A DNA stretch of 64,000 nt from Nocardia rosealba (GTDB lineage Bacteria > Actinomycetota > Actinomycetes > Mycobacteriales > Mycobacteriaceae): assembly GCF_020216065.1 (NCBI RefSeq), contig NZ_JAIWNA010000001.1, positions 434,001 to 498,000 on the forward strand, given 5' to 3'. Position 1 is the first letter of the stretch; every line of letters begins with the position of its first letter. The notes below the pieces were generated by a model that was given only the letters and a program-made list of their open reading frames with translations, had not been told where the DNA came from and ran no database searches. Shown in pieces: positions 1 through 8,145 of the stretch. A program made the translations under genes and the position numbers.

Positions 1-3000
1 CAGGACGAGGCCCTCGGCGACCCCGCCCACCCCGGTTCACTCGCCCACACCCAGCTCGATTTCTGGCAGCGCACCCTCGCCGGTCTGCCCGAACAGCTGG
101 AACTGCCGACCGACCGGCCTCGTCCGGCCGATTCGAGCTTCCGCGGCGGCGTGCACCGGTTCCAGATCGACTCCGATCTGCACAGTGAGCTGCGGGAGTT
201 GGCCCGCAAGCACGAGGCAACCCTGTTCAGCACCGTGCACGCGGCGCTGGCCGTGCTGCTGGCGCGGCTGTCGGGCAGCGGTGACATCGCCATCGGCACC
301 CCAGTCGCCGGCCGCGGTGAGGCCGCCATCGACGGCCTGATCGGCATGTTCGTCAACACCCTCGTCCTGCGCACCCAGGTGGACCCGCGCGCCGAGTTCG
401 AAACCACCCTCGATGCCGTGCGCGCGGGCGACCTCGACGCCCTCTCCCATGCCGACGTCCCCTTCGAGCAGGTCGTCGAGGCCGTCGACCCGGCACGGGC
501 CCGGAACCGGCATCCGTTGTTCCAGGTGGCTCTCGTCCTGCAGAACTTCACCGTCCCCGCGCTCGACGCGGCCGGATTGCACGCGGCCACCGTCGATTTC
601 GACGCCGCCGTCGCGAAATTCGACCTGCAGTTCACCCTGCGCGAATCCGACGACATCGATGGTCGCGCCGACGGCATGGCGATCGAAATCGCCTACGCCA
701 CCGACCTGTTCGACGAATCGAGCGTGGCTGTCCTCGCCCGCCGCTTCACCCAGGTGCTGGCCGCTGTCGTCGCGGACCCGACCGTCGTCGTCGGCGACAT
801 CCAGTTGCTCAGCGCCGAGGAACAGCAGCGCACCCTGCACGACTGGGCGAGCGTCGAGGCCGCGGTGGCCGATACCGGCGACACCATGGTCGACCGGTTC
901 GCCCGCGCCGCCGTGATCGATCCGCAGGCCGTCGCGGTGAAGGCGGGGGAGCAGACGCTCACCTACGCCGAGCTCGACGCCTGGTCCAGCCGCCTCGCCC
1001 GGCGTCTCATCGCCGCAGGTGTCGGCCCGGAAACGCTGGTGGCCGTAGCTCTTCCGCGCACTGTCGAACTCTCCGTCGCGCTGCTCGCGGTGCTGAAGGC
1101 CGGTGGCGGTTACCTGCCGATCGACCCGAACTATCCCGCCGACCGGATCGAGTACGTCCTCGACGACGCCCGCCCGCTGTGCGCCGTCGCGAATGCGGGA
1201 ACCGGTCTGCCGCGCGACTGGTTCGGTGGCCCCGTGATCGACCCGAACTGCGGCAACCTGGCCGACTTCGGCGCCGAACCGCTCACCGACACCGACCGCC
1301 GTGCCCCGCTCGCACCCGCGCACACGGCCTACGTCATCTACACCTCCGGTTCCACCGGCCGCCCCAAGGGTGTGCAAGTACCGCACACGAATGTGCTGGC
1401 GCTGCTGGACAATACGGCCGCAAAGTTCGAGTTCGGTCCGTCGGATGTGTGGACGATGTTCCACTCCTACGCCTTCGACTTCTCGGTCTGGGAACTGTGG
1501 GGCGCCCTGCTGCACGGTGGCTCGATCGTCCTCGTCGACTACTACACCTCCCGCTCACCCGAACAGTTCCGCGAACTCCTGATCCGCGAACAGGTCACCG
1601 TCCTCAACCAGACCCCGTCGGCCTTCTATCAGCTCATCGCCGCCGATCTGGACGCCCCAGCCATCGCCGCCGATGCGGACCGGCCGTGTGACCCGCCCGC
1701 CGGTGCTGAATCCGGCAGTGGGGACGCCGACCCGGATGCGCTTCCTGCGGGCGGCAGGGCAGACCGCGCCACGGCGAATGCGCAGGGTCTGCGTGGCTCG
1801 GCCGAGGGTGCTCCCGTTGACTTCGCGCTACGCGCGGTGATTTTCGGCGGTGAAGCGCTGGAACCGCAGCGACTGGATGCTTGGTTCGCCCGCCATCCGC
1901 ACGCGCCTCGACTGGTGAATATGTACGGCATCACCGAGACCACCGTGCATGTTTCCTACCGCGAGATCACCCCGGACACCGGCTCGGCCAGCGTGATCGG
2001 CGGCGCCATCGCCGGACTCACCGTGCGCGTCCTCGATTCGCGGCTGCGTCCCGTTCCGGCGGGCGTGCCCGGTGAAATCTACGTGTCCGGCCCACAGTTG
2101 GCGCGCGGCTACCTGAACCGACCCGGCCTGACCGCGAGCCGCTTCGTCGCCGACCCGTACGGTCCGCCCGGTTCGCTCGCCTATCGGTCCGGCGACCTGG
2201 CCCGCTGGAAGGCGACCGGCGACGGCGCCGACCTCGAGTACCTCGGTCGTGCCGACCAGCAGGTGAACCTGCGTGGGTTCCGGGTGGAACTCGGTGAGAT
2301 CGAGGCGGCGTTGCTGAACAGCTCAGCGGCGCCCCGCGAAGTCGCGGTGCTGGTGCGCACGGACCTCGTCGACGAGCCGAGGATCGTGGCCTACCTCGTG
2401 CCGGGCACCGCGCACATCGATGCCTCGGCGCTGCGCCAGGAACTGTCGCGCACACTGCCCGAGCACATGCTTCCGGCCGCGGTCGTGCCCGTCGAGCGGA
2501 TTCCGCTGACGGTCAACGGCAAACTCGACCGGGCCGCGCTGCCCGCGCCGGTCTTCGAGTCCACCGTGTACCGCAAGCCCGCCACCGTCACCGAGGAGAT
2601 CGTGGCCGCGGTCTACGCCGAGGTGCTCGGGACCGGTGACCAGCCGGTCGGCGCCGACGACGACTTCTTCGCCCTCGGCGGCAGCTCCCTGCTGGCCGCC
2701 AAGGCCGTGGCCCGCATCGGCGCGGCGCTCGACCGCCGGGTCGGGGTGCGCACCCTGTTCGAGGCGCCGCGCGTCGGCGACCTGGCCGCCGTCGTCGACG
2801 CTCAGGCGAAGGTCGACCGCCCCGCCCTGGTCGGCCGGGCACGCCCCGACCGCCTGCCGCTCTCGCCCGCCCAGCAGCGCATGTGGTTCCTCAACCGCTT
2901 CGACCGCACCTCGGTGGCCTACAACATCCCGTTCGCGCTGCGCCTCACCGGCGACCTGAACATCCCCGCTCTCCAAGCCGCCGTCGCCGACCTGATCGCC

Positions 3001-6000
3001 CGGCACGAATCCCTGCGCACCGTCTACCCCGAGGTGGACGGCACCCCCATCCAGTCGATCGTCCCCGCCGCACAAGCGATCACCCCTGCCGACGGGATCC
3101 CAGCCGCCGCGCCGTTCGAAGTGATCGAAACCCGAGTCACCCCGGCGGCCGATCACGTCGCAGGCGCGACCGTCGATTCGACTCCTGCGCGAGCCGGAGC
3201 CATCCCGGCGCTGGTCGCGGTGGACATCACCGAGGAGTCTCTGCCGCAGGCTGTTCGGGAGCTGGCCGAAACCACCTTCGATGTCACCGTCGAAATCCCG
3301 GTCCGGCTGCGGCTCTTCCGCCTCGGCGAGTCCGAGTTCGTGCTGGCGGCGGTCCTGCATCACATCGCCGCCGACGGTTCATCGGTCGCACCGTTCGTCG
3401 CCGATCTGATGCGCGCCTACACCGCCCGGCTCGCCGACACCGCGCCCGGCTGGACGCCGCCCGCCGTCCAGTTCGCCGACTACGCCCTCTGGCAGCGTGA
3501 ACTCCTCGGCGACGACAGCGACCCCGAATCCGTTGCTGCCCAGCAGGTCTCCTACTGGCGCGAGCAGCTGTCCGGCCTCCCGGATCAGCTGGCCCTGCCG
3601 ACCGATCGGCCGCGCCCGGCCCGGCAGAGCTTGCGCGGCGACAAGGTGAGTTTCACCGTCGACGCCGACCTGCACGCCGCCCTCGCCGCACTCGGCCGCG
3701 CGCACGGCGCCACCCTGTTCATGGTGGTCCACGCGGCCTTCGCCGCCCTGCTCGCACGGCTCTCCGGCACCGGCGACATCGCCGTCGGCACGCCGACCGC
3801 CGGTCGCGGTGAGGCCGAACTCGACGAGGTCATCGGCATGTTCGTCAACACCCTGGTGTTGCGCACGCCGGTGACGCCCGCGGCGCCGTTCACCGAGGTG
3901 CTGACCGCGGCCCGCACCGCCGACATCGCCGCCTTCGCCCACGCCGATGTGCCGTTCGAGCGGCTGGTCGAGGTCCTCAACCCGGCCCGCTCCACCGCCC
4001 GGCACCCGCTGTTCCAGGTCGGCTACTCCTTCCAGAACCACGATCGTGGTCACCTGGAGTTGCCGGGGCTCACCGTCACCGATATCGAGTTCGATTCCGG
4101 TGTAGCCCAATTCGATCTGCATCTCTTCGCGTTCGACAACTACACCGCCGACGGCGCGCCCTCGGGCATCGACATGGTGCTCGGCTATGCGACCGACCTT
4201 TTCGATCACACCACCGCCGAGCGATTCTCGGCCGCGCTGCGCAGAGTCCTCGAATCCGTCACCGCCGCACCGGAAACCCCGGTCGGCGACTTCGACCTGC
4301 TCGGTGCCGACCGCGTTCGTGTGCTCGAGACATGGAACGCCACCGCCCACCCGGTCGCCCCGGCCACACTGGCCGACCTCGGCGCCCGGCAAGCGGCGCG
4401 GACGCCGGACGCGACCGCCCTGATCGACGCCGACACCGCCGAATCCCTGGACTACCGGACCTTCGACGCCCGGGTGAACCGCATCGCCCGCCTGCTCATC
4501 GCCGAAGGCGTGGGCCCGGAACGCACCGTGGTGCTCGCCATGCGCCGAGGGCTCGACCTGGTGATCGCGATGCACGCCGTGGTCCGTGCCGGCGGCGCGT
4601 ACGTGCCGATCGACCCGGACCACCCGGCCGACCGCATCTCCTACATCATCGAGACCGCCGCGCCGATGTGTGTGCTCACCACCGTTGCGGACGGCGTGCC
4701 CGTCACGGTAAACGTTCCCGTCTTCGAGCTGGATCATCGTGCGCTGGAGGAGGTGTCGAACGAGCCGCTGACCGATGCCGAGCGCATCACCCAGCTGCGC
4801 CCGGAACACCCCGCGTACGTCATCTTCACCTCCGGCTCCACCGGCCTGCCCAAGGGCGTCACCGTCCCGCACGCGGCCGTCGTCAACCAGCTGGCCTGGC
4901 TGCACGACCGTTTCACCATGACCGGCGCCGATCGTGTCCTGCTGAAGACACCGGCCACCTTCGACCTGTCGGTCTGGGAATTCTGGTCCCCCCTCACCAG
5001 CGGCGGTGCACTGATCGTCACTCGCCCAGGCGACGAACGCGAGCCGGAACGCCTGCGCGACATCATGACCCGCTACGGCGTCACGGTGTTGCATGCCGTC
5101 CCATCACTGATCGGCATGCTCCTCGCCAGTGCCAACGCCAGCGCCAGCGCGACGGCGCTGTCCGCTGTCGCGGCCCAGGCTGCCGACTCTGCCCCGTCCG
5201 CCAACACCGTCGGCACCGGTACGGCGACTGCTGAGGCGCTTACTGCGGATCGGGCGGTTACGTCCTCAACCGCTGTCGGTGCCGGTGCGGTGACTGCTGG
5301 GGCGTCTTCTGCGGATCGGGCGGTCACGTCCTCAACCACCGTCGGCGCCGGTGCGACGAACATCGCGGCGCATTCCCCGGCGGTTGCGGTCGTCTCGGCA
5401 TCCGCATCCGCAGCCGATGCCGACGCGCACACCACAGCAGTCCTGCCCCGGTCGCTGCGCGCGGTCCTCGCCATCGGGGAAGCGCTCCCCGCCGCGACCG
5501 CCATCCAGTTCCTGGCGTCCGGCACCTCGGCCCGTTTGCACAACCTGTACGGGCCGACCGAGGCCGCTGTCTCGATCACCGAACACGAAGTCGCGCAGCC
5601 CCCTTCGCATGTGGTTCCGATCGGTTCGCCCGAATGGAACAGCGCGGTCTATGTGCTGGATACCCGACTCAGCCCCTTACCGATCGGGGTGGCGGGCGAG
5701 CTGTATCTGGCCGGCGCCCAGCTGGCCCGTGGCTACCACGGCCGCTACGCCCTGACCGCCGATCGCTTCGTCGCCAACCCCTTCGAACCGGCCGGGGAGC
5801 GCATGTACCGCACCGGCGACATCGTCCGCTGGCGTGACGACGGCACCCTCGAATACCTGGAACGCGCCGACTTCCAGGTCAAGATCGGTGGCTTCCGGAT
5901 CGAGCTCGGTGAGGTCGAAACAGCACTGCTGCGCTGCACCGATGTGCGTGCGGCGGTCGCGATCGCCAAGGACGACGACCGCGTCGGCACCCGCCTGATC

Positions 6001-8145
6001 GCCTACGCGGCGGTTGCCGACCTGCCACCCGGCGACGAGCAGACCATCGCGTCGCGCCTGCGTGGCGAACTCGCCGAGCACCTGCCCGCCTACATGGTCC
6101 CCGCCGCCGTGGTGGTGCTCGACAGCCTGCCGCTCAATGCCAACGGCAAGGTCGACCGTGCCCGACTGCCCGAACCGGCGATCACGGAGGCGGCCTTCCG
6201 TGCACCGGTCACCGCGCTGGAACAGCTTGTCGCGCAAGTCTTCACCGAGGTGATCGACTGCCCGAGCGCAGGCCTGGACGACGACTTCTTCGCCCTCGGC
6301 GGCAACTCGCTGATGGCGACCCGGCTGGCCGCCCGGCTCGGTGCGGCACTCGGCGCCCAGGTGCCGGTCGCGGCCGTTTTCGAGGCACCGACTGTCGCGG
6401 CCCTAGCCGAGCGGCTGGCCGCCGCCGACCGCACGGGCGCGCGCCCGCCGCTCACCCGGCGTACCGAGGACGGACCCGCCGTCCTCGCACCCGCGCAGCA
6501 GCGCATGTGGGTGCTGCACCAGCTGTCCCCGCAGTCGTCGGCGTACCACATCCCCGCCGCCATCCGCCTCACCGGCGAACTCGACCTGGCGGCCCTGCAG
6601 GCCGCGATCGCCGACCTGCTCGCCCGCCACGAGAGCCTGCGCACCCGGTACCCGGACACCCCGGACGGGCCGGTGCAGCAGGTACTGCCCGCGTGGTCGT
6701 CGGCCGTCGACCTGACGCCCATCCCGGTCGCCGCCGACGACGTCGAAGCCCGGATCGCCGCCCTGGTCGCCCAGCCGTTCGACATCACCGCCGCACCGCC
6801 GGTGCGCGTGGCGCTCTACGAACTCGGCGAGAACGAGCACGTGCTGGTCGTCGTCGTCCACCACATCAGTGGCGACGGTTACTCGATCGCACCGCTGACC
6901 CGGGATCTGGTGCGCGCTTACGTCGATCGTGCTCAGGGCAACGAACCAGGGTGGGTGCCACTGGAAATCCAGTACAGCGACTTCAGCGTCTGGCAGCGCG
7001 AGTTGCTCGGTGACGACCACGACCCGGACAGTGTGGTGTCCCAGCAGCTGCGGTACTGGTCGCAGGAGCTCGCGGGCGCACCGGAACTTCTCTCGCTCCC
7101 GACCGACCGCCCCCGATCCACGCGACGCGAGATGCGCGGCGCCGCTGTCGAATTCGCGGTCGATTCAGCACTGACCCGACGCCTCGACGAGGTGGCCCGC
7201 ACCAACAACACCACCTTGTTCACCGTTGTCCACAGCGCCCTCGCCGTGCTGCTCGCCAAGCAGTCGGGCAGCAGCGATATCACCGTCGGTGCCCCCGTCG
7301 CCGGTCGCGGTGCGCGCGAACTCGACGATCTCGTCGGCATGTTCGTGAACACCGTCGTGCTGCGCACCGAGGTCGATTCCCGTGCCCCGTTCACCGATCT
7401 GCTCGCCCAGGCTCGCCGCCGCGACCTGGCCGCCATCGCGCATGCCGATGTCCCGTTCGAGCAGGTGGTCGACGCGCTCGGCCGCACCAGATCGGGCGCC
7501 TACTCGCCGCTGTTCCAGGTGATGCTCACCTTCCAGAACATGCCACCGGGCAGCATCGAATTACCCGGCCTACGCGTGCAGCCGCTCGACCCGGGCCTGA
7601 CCGAAGCCAAGTTCGACCTGCACCTGACCGCCGTGCAACGCTACGACGCCAACGGTGATCTCGACGGCCTCGACATGCATTTCGGCTATGCCACAGACCT
7701 TTTCGACGACAAGACCATCCGGGTGCTCACCGAGCGATTCCGCAAGGTACTCGCCGCCGTCGCCGCCGATCCCACCGTAGTGGTTCGGGCCATCGACGTG
7801 CGCACCGACGCCGAGCAGGCACCCACCGCACCGACCACCGCCGACCTGCCGAGCCTGATCGGCTCGGCGGCCCGTGTGGCGCCGGCGACCGTGGCATTCG
7901 TCCACGGCGAGCACGCCATCTCCTTCGCCGAGCTCGACGCCAAGCTCACCGCCGTGAGCCGGTCGATGGGCGCGAAGATGAAACCCGAAGCGCTGATCAA
8001 CGTCGCGCTGGCCGGGCTGGTGCCCGGTGTGCTCGGCGCCCTCGGCGCGGCGGGTCTAGCCACCACTTTGCACACACTGGTGACCGATGCCGCCGCGGTG
8101 ATCGCCGAGGCGGGGTCGGCTGACGACTCGGAAGGACAACTCTGA
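1..8145 (+). CDS. Nonribosomal peptide synthetase, 3' part (5' end outside window): (C)-A-T-C-A-T-C-A stub
   Basis: Cytosolic multimodular enzyme that activates amino acids and joins them on carrier domains. The frame is open from base 1, so the gene starts upstream. The 2714 visible residues hold: C-terminal half of a C domain (1-275); A1 (about 290-855) with [10 protein letters not shown] and NGKLDR; T1 with the phosphopantetheine Ser at about 896 (LGGSSL); C2 with HHIAADG near 1120; A2 (1450-2057); T2 with Ser about 2103 (LGGNSL); C3 with HHISGDG near 2287; and a stub of about 100 residues resembling only the first A-domain motifs. A1 residues give DFWNIGMVHK, the threonine code; A2 gives DLWHLILVSK, which I cannot assign. 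No thioesterase or reductase follows. Both A domains and C2 carry Ala-rich loop insertions. The TGA overlaps the next ATG by one base (TGATG), so translation is coupled. Product unknown. Confidence 0.95.
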   Translation, partial: QDEALGDPAHPGSLAHTQLDFWQRTLAGLPEQLELPTDRPRPADSSFRGGVHRFQIDSDLHSELRELARKHEATLFSTVHAALAVLLARLSGSGDIAIGTPVAGRGEAAIDGLIGMFVNTLVLRTQVDPRAEFETTLDAVRAGDLDALSHADVPFEQVVEAVDPARARNRHPLFQVALVLQNFTVPALDAAGLHAATVDFDAAVAKFDLQFTLRESDDIDGRADGMAIEIAYATDLFDESSVAVLARRFTQVLAAVVADPTVVVGDIQLLSAEEQQRTLHDWASVEAAVADTGDTMVDRFARAAVIDPQAVAVKAGEQTLTYAELDAWSSRLARRLIAAGVGPETLVAVALPRTVELSVALLAVLKAGGGYLPIDPNYPADRIEYVLDDARPLCAVANAGTGLPRDWFGGPVIDPNCGNLADFGAEPLTDTDRRAPLAPAHTAYVIYTSGSTGRPKGVQVPHTNVLALLDNTAAKFEFGPSDVWTMFHSYAFDFSVWELWGALLHGGSIVLVDYYTSRSPEQFRELLIREQVTVLNQTPSAFYQLIAADLDAPAIAADADRPCDPPAGAESGSGDADPDALPAGGRADRATANAQGLRGSAEGAPVDFALRAVIFGGEALEPQRLDAWFARHPHAPRLVNMYGITETTVHVSYREITPDTGSASVIGGAIAGLTVRVLDSRLRPVPAGVPGEIYVSGPQLARGYLNRPGLTASRFVADPYGPPGSLAYRSGDLARWKATGDGADLEYLGRADQQVNLRGFRVELGEIEAALLNSSAAPREVAVLVRTDLVDEPRIVAYLVPGTAHIDASALRQELSRTLPEHMLPAAVVPVERIPLTVNGKLDRAALPAPVFESTVYRKPATVTEEIVAAVYAEVLGTGDQPVGADDDFFALGGSSLLAAKAVARIGAALDRRVGVRTLFEAPRVGDLAAVVDAQAKVDRPALVGRARPDRLPLSPAQQRMWFLNRFDRTSVAYNIPFALRLTGDLNIPALQAAVADLIARHESLRTVYPEVDGTPIQSIVPAAQAITPADGIPAAAPFEVIETRVTPAADHVAGATVDSTPARAGAIPALVAVDITEESLPQAVRELAETTFDVTVEIPVRLRLFRLGESEFVLAAVLHHIAADGSSVAPFVADLMRAYTARLADTAPGWTPPAVQFADYALWQRELLGDDSDPESVAAQQVSYWREQLSGLPDQLALPTDRPRPARQSLRGDKVSFTVDADLHAALAALGRAHGATLFMVVHAAFAALLARLSGTGDIAVGTPTAGRGEAELDEVIGMFVNTLVLRTPVTPAAPFTEVLTAARTADIAAFAHADVPFERLVEVLNPARSTARHPLFQVGYSFQNHDRGHLELPGLTVTDIEFDSGVAQFDLHLFAFDNYTADGAPSGIDMVLGYATDLFDHTTAERFSAALRRVLESVTAAPETPVGDFDLLGADRVRVLETWNATAHPVAPATLADLGARQAARTPDATALIDADTAESLDYRTFDARVNRIARLLIAEGVGPERTVVLAMRRGLDLVIAMHAVVRAGGAYVPIDPDHPADRISYIIETAAPMCVLTTVADGVPVTVNVPVFELDHRALEEVSNEPLTDAERITQLRPEHPAYVIFTSGSTGLPKGVTVPHAAVVNQLAWLHDRFTMTGADRVLLKTPATFDLSVWEFWSPLTSGGALIVTRPGDEREPERLRDIMTRYGVTVLHAVPSLIGMLLASANASASATALSAVAAQAADSAPSANTVGTGTATAEALTADRAVTSSTAVGAGAVTAGASSADRAVTSSTTVGAGATNIAAHSPAVAVVSASASAADADAHTTAVLPRSLRAVLAIGEALPAATAIQFLASGTSARLHNLYGPTEAAVSITEHEVAQPPSHVVPIGSPEWNSAVYVLDTRLSPLPIGVAGELYLAGAQLARGYHGRYALTADRFVANPFEPAGERMYRTGDIVRWRDDGTLEYLERADFQVKIGGFRIELGEVETALLRCTDVRAAVAIAKDDDRVGTRLIAYAAVADLPPGDEQTIASRLRGELAEHLPAYMVPAAVVVLDSLPLNANGKVDRARLPEPAITEAAFRAPVTALEQLVAQVFTEVIDCPSAGLDDDFFALGGNSLMATRLAARLGAALGAQVPVAAVFEAPTVAALAERLAAADRTGARPPLTRRTEDGPAVLAPAQQRMWVLHQLSPQSSAYHIPAAIRLTGELDLAALQAAIADLLARHESLRTRYPDTPDGPVQQVLPAWSSAVDLTPIPVAADDVEARIAALVAQPFDITAAPPVRVALYELGENEHVLVVVVHHISGDGYSIAPLTRDLVRAYVDRAQGNEPGWVPLEIQYSDFSVWQRELLGDDHDPDSVVSQQLRYWSQELAGAPELLSLPTDRPRSTRREMRGAAVEFAVDSALTRRLDEVARTNNTTLFTVVHSALAVLLAKQSGSSDITVGAPVAGRGARELDDLVGMFVNTVVLRTEVDSRAPFTDLLAQARRRDLAAIAHADVPFEQVVDALGRTRSGAYSPLFQVMLTFQNMPPGSIELPGLRVQPLDPGLTEAKFDLHLTAVQRYDANGDLDGLDMHFGYATDLFDDKTIRVLTERFRKVLAAVAADPTVVVRAIDVRTDAEQAPTAPTTADLPSLIGSAARVAPATVAFVHGEHAISFAELDAKLTAVSRSMGAKMKPEALINVALAGLVPGVLGALGAAGLATTLHTLVTDAAAVIAEAGSADDSEGQL
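5243..5355 (+). repeat. 66-base tandem repeat inside an adenylation domain
   Basis: Two near-identical 47-base units (5243-5289 and 5309-5355) sit 66 bases apart, encoding ADRAVTSST(A/T)VGAGA twice in a 22-residue period; a weaker earlier copy of the VGTG part precedes them. They lie in an Ala/Ser/Thr-rich insertion of about 100 residues (roughly 5120-5445) in the loop between the pocket residues equivalent to 278 and 299 of GrsA. The frame stays open through the repeat. Confidence 0.8.
7806..8142 (+). other. Truncated adenylation-domain stub at the C-terminus of the left NRPS
   Basis: After the last C domain the protein runs about 100 residues that align with the start of an A domain: a LIGSAARVAPATVAFVHGE stretch like the usual 'LFxAQxARTPDAxAL' entry, ISFAELDAKL like 'LTYAELDARV', then an Ala/Gly-rich remnant in place of the KAGGAYVPxDP motif. 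Everything after that (the nucleotide-binding loop, substrate pocket, C-terminal lid and carrier domain) is missing. It looks like a module whose adenylation and carrier domains were deleted, leaving the C domain as the functional end of the chain. Confidence 0.7.

Noticed and set aside
5120..5445. A frameshift or inserted gene in the left NRPS A2 domain
   Set aside because: The frame continues through the insertion and the A domain resumes with [12 protein letters not shown], so it is an in-frame loop expansion.
151..8145. Start of the left NRPS at the GTG at 151
   Set aside because: The frame is open to base 1 and residues before 151 are conserved C-domain sequence (FWQRTLAGLPEQLELPTDRPRP), so the gene starts outside the window.
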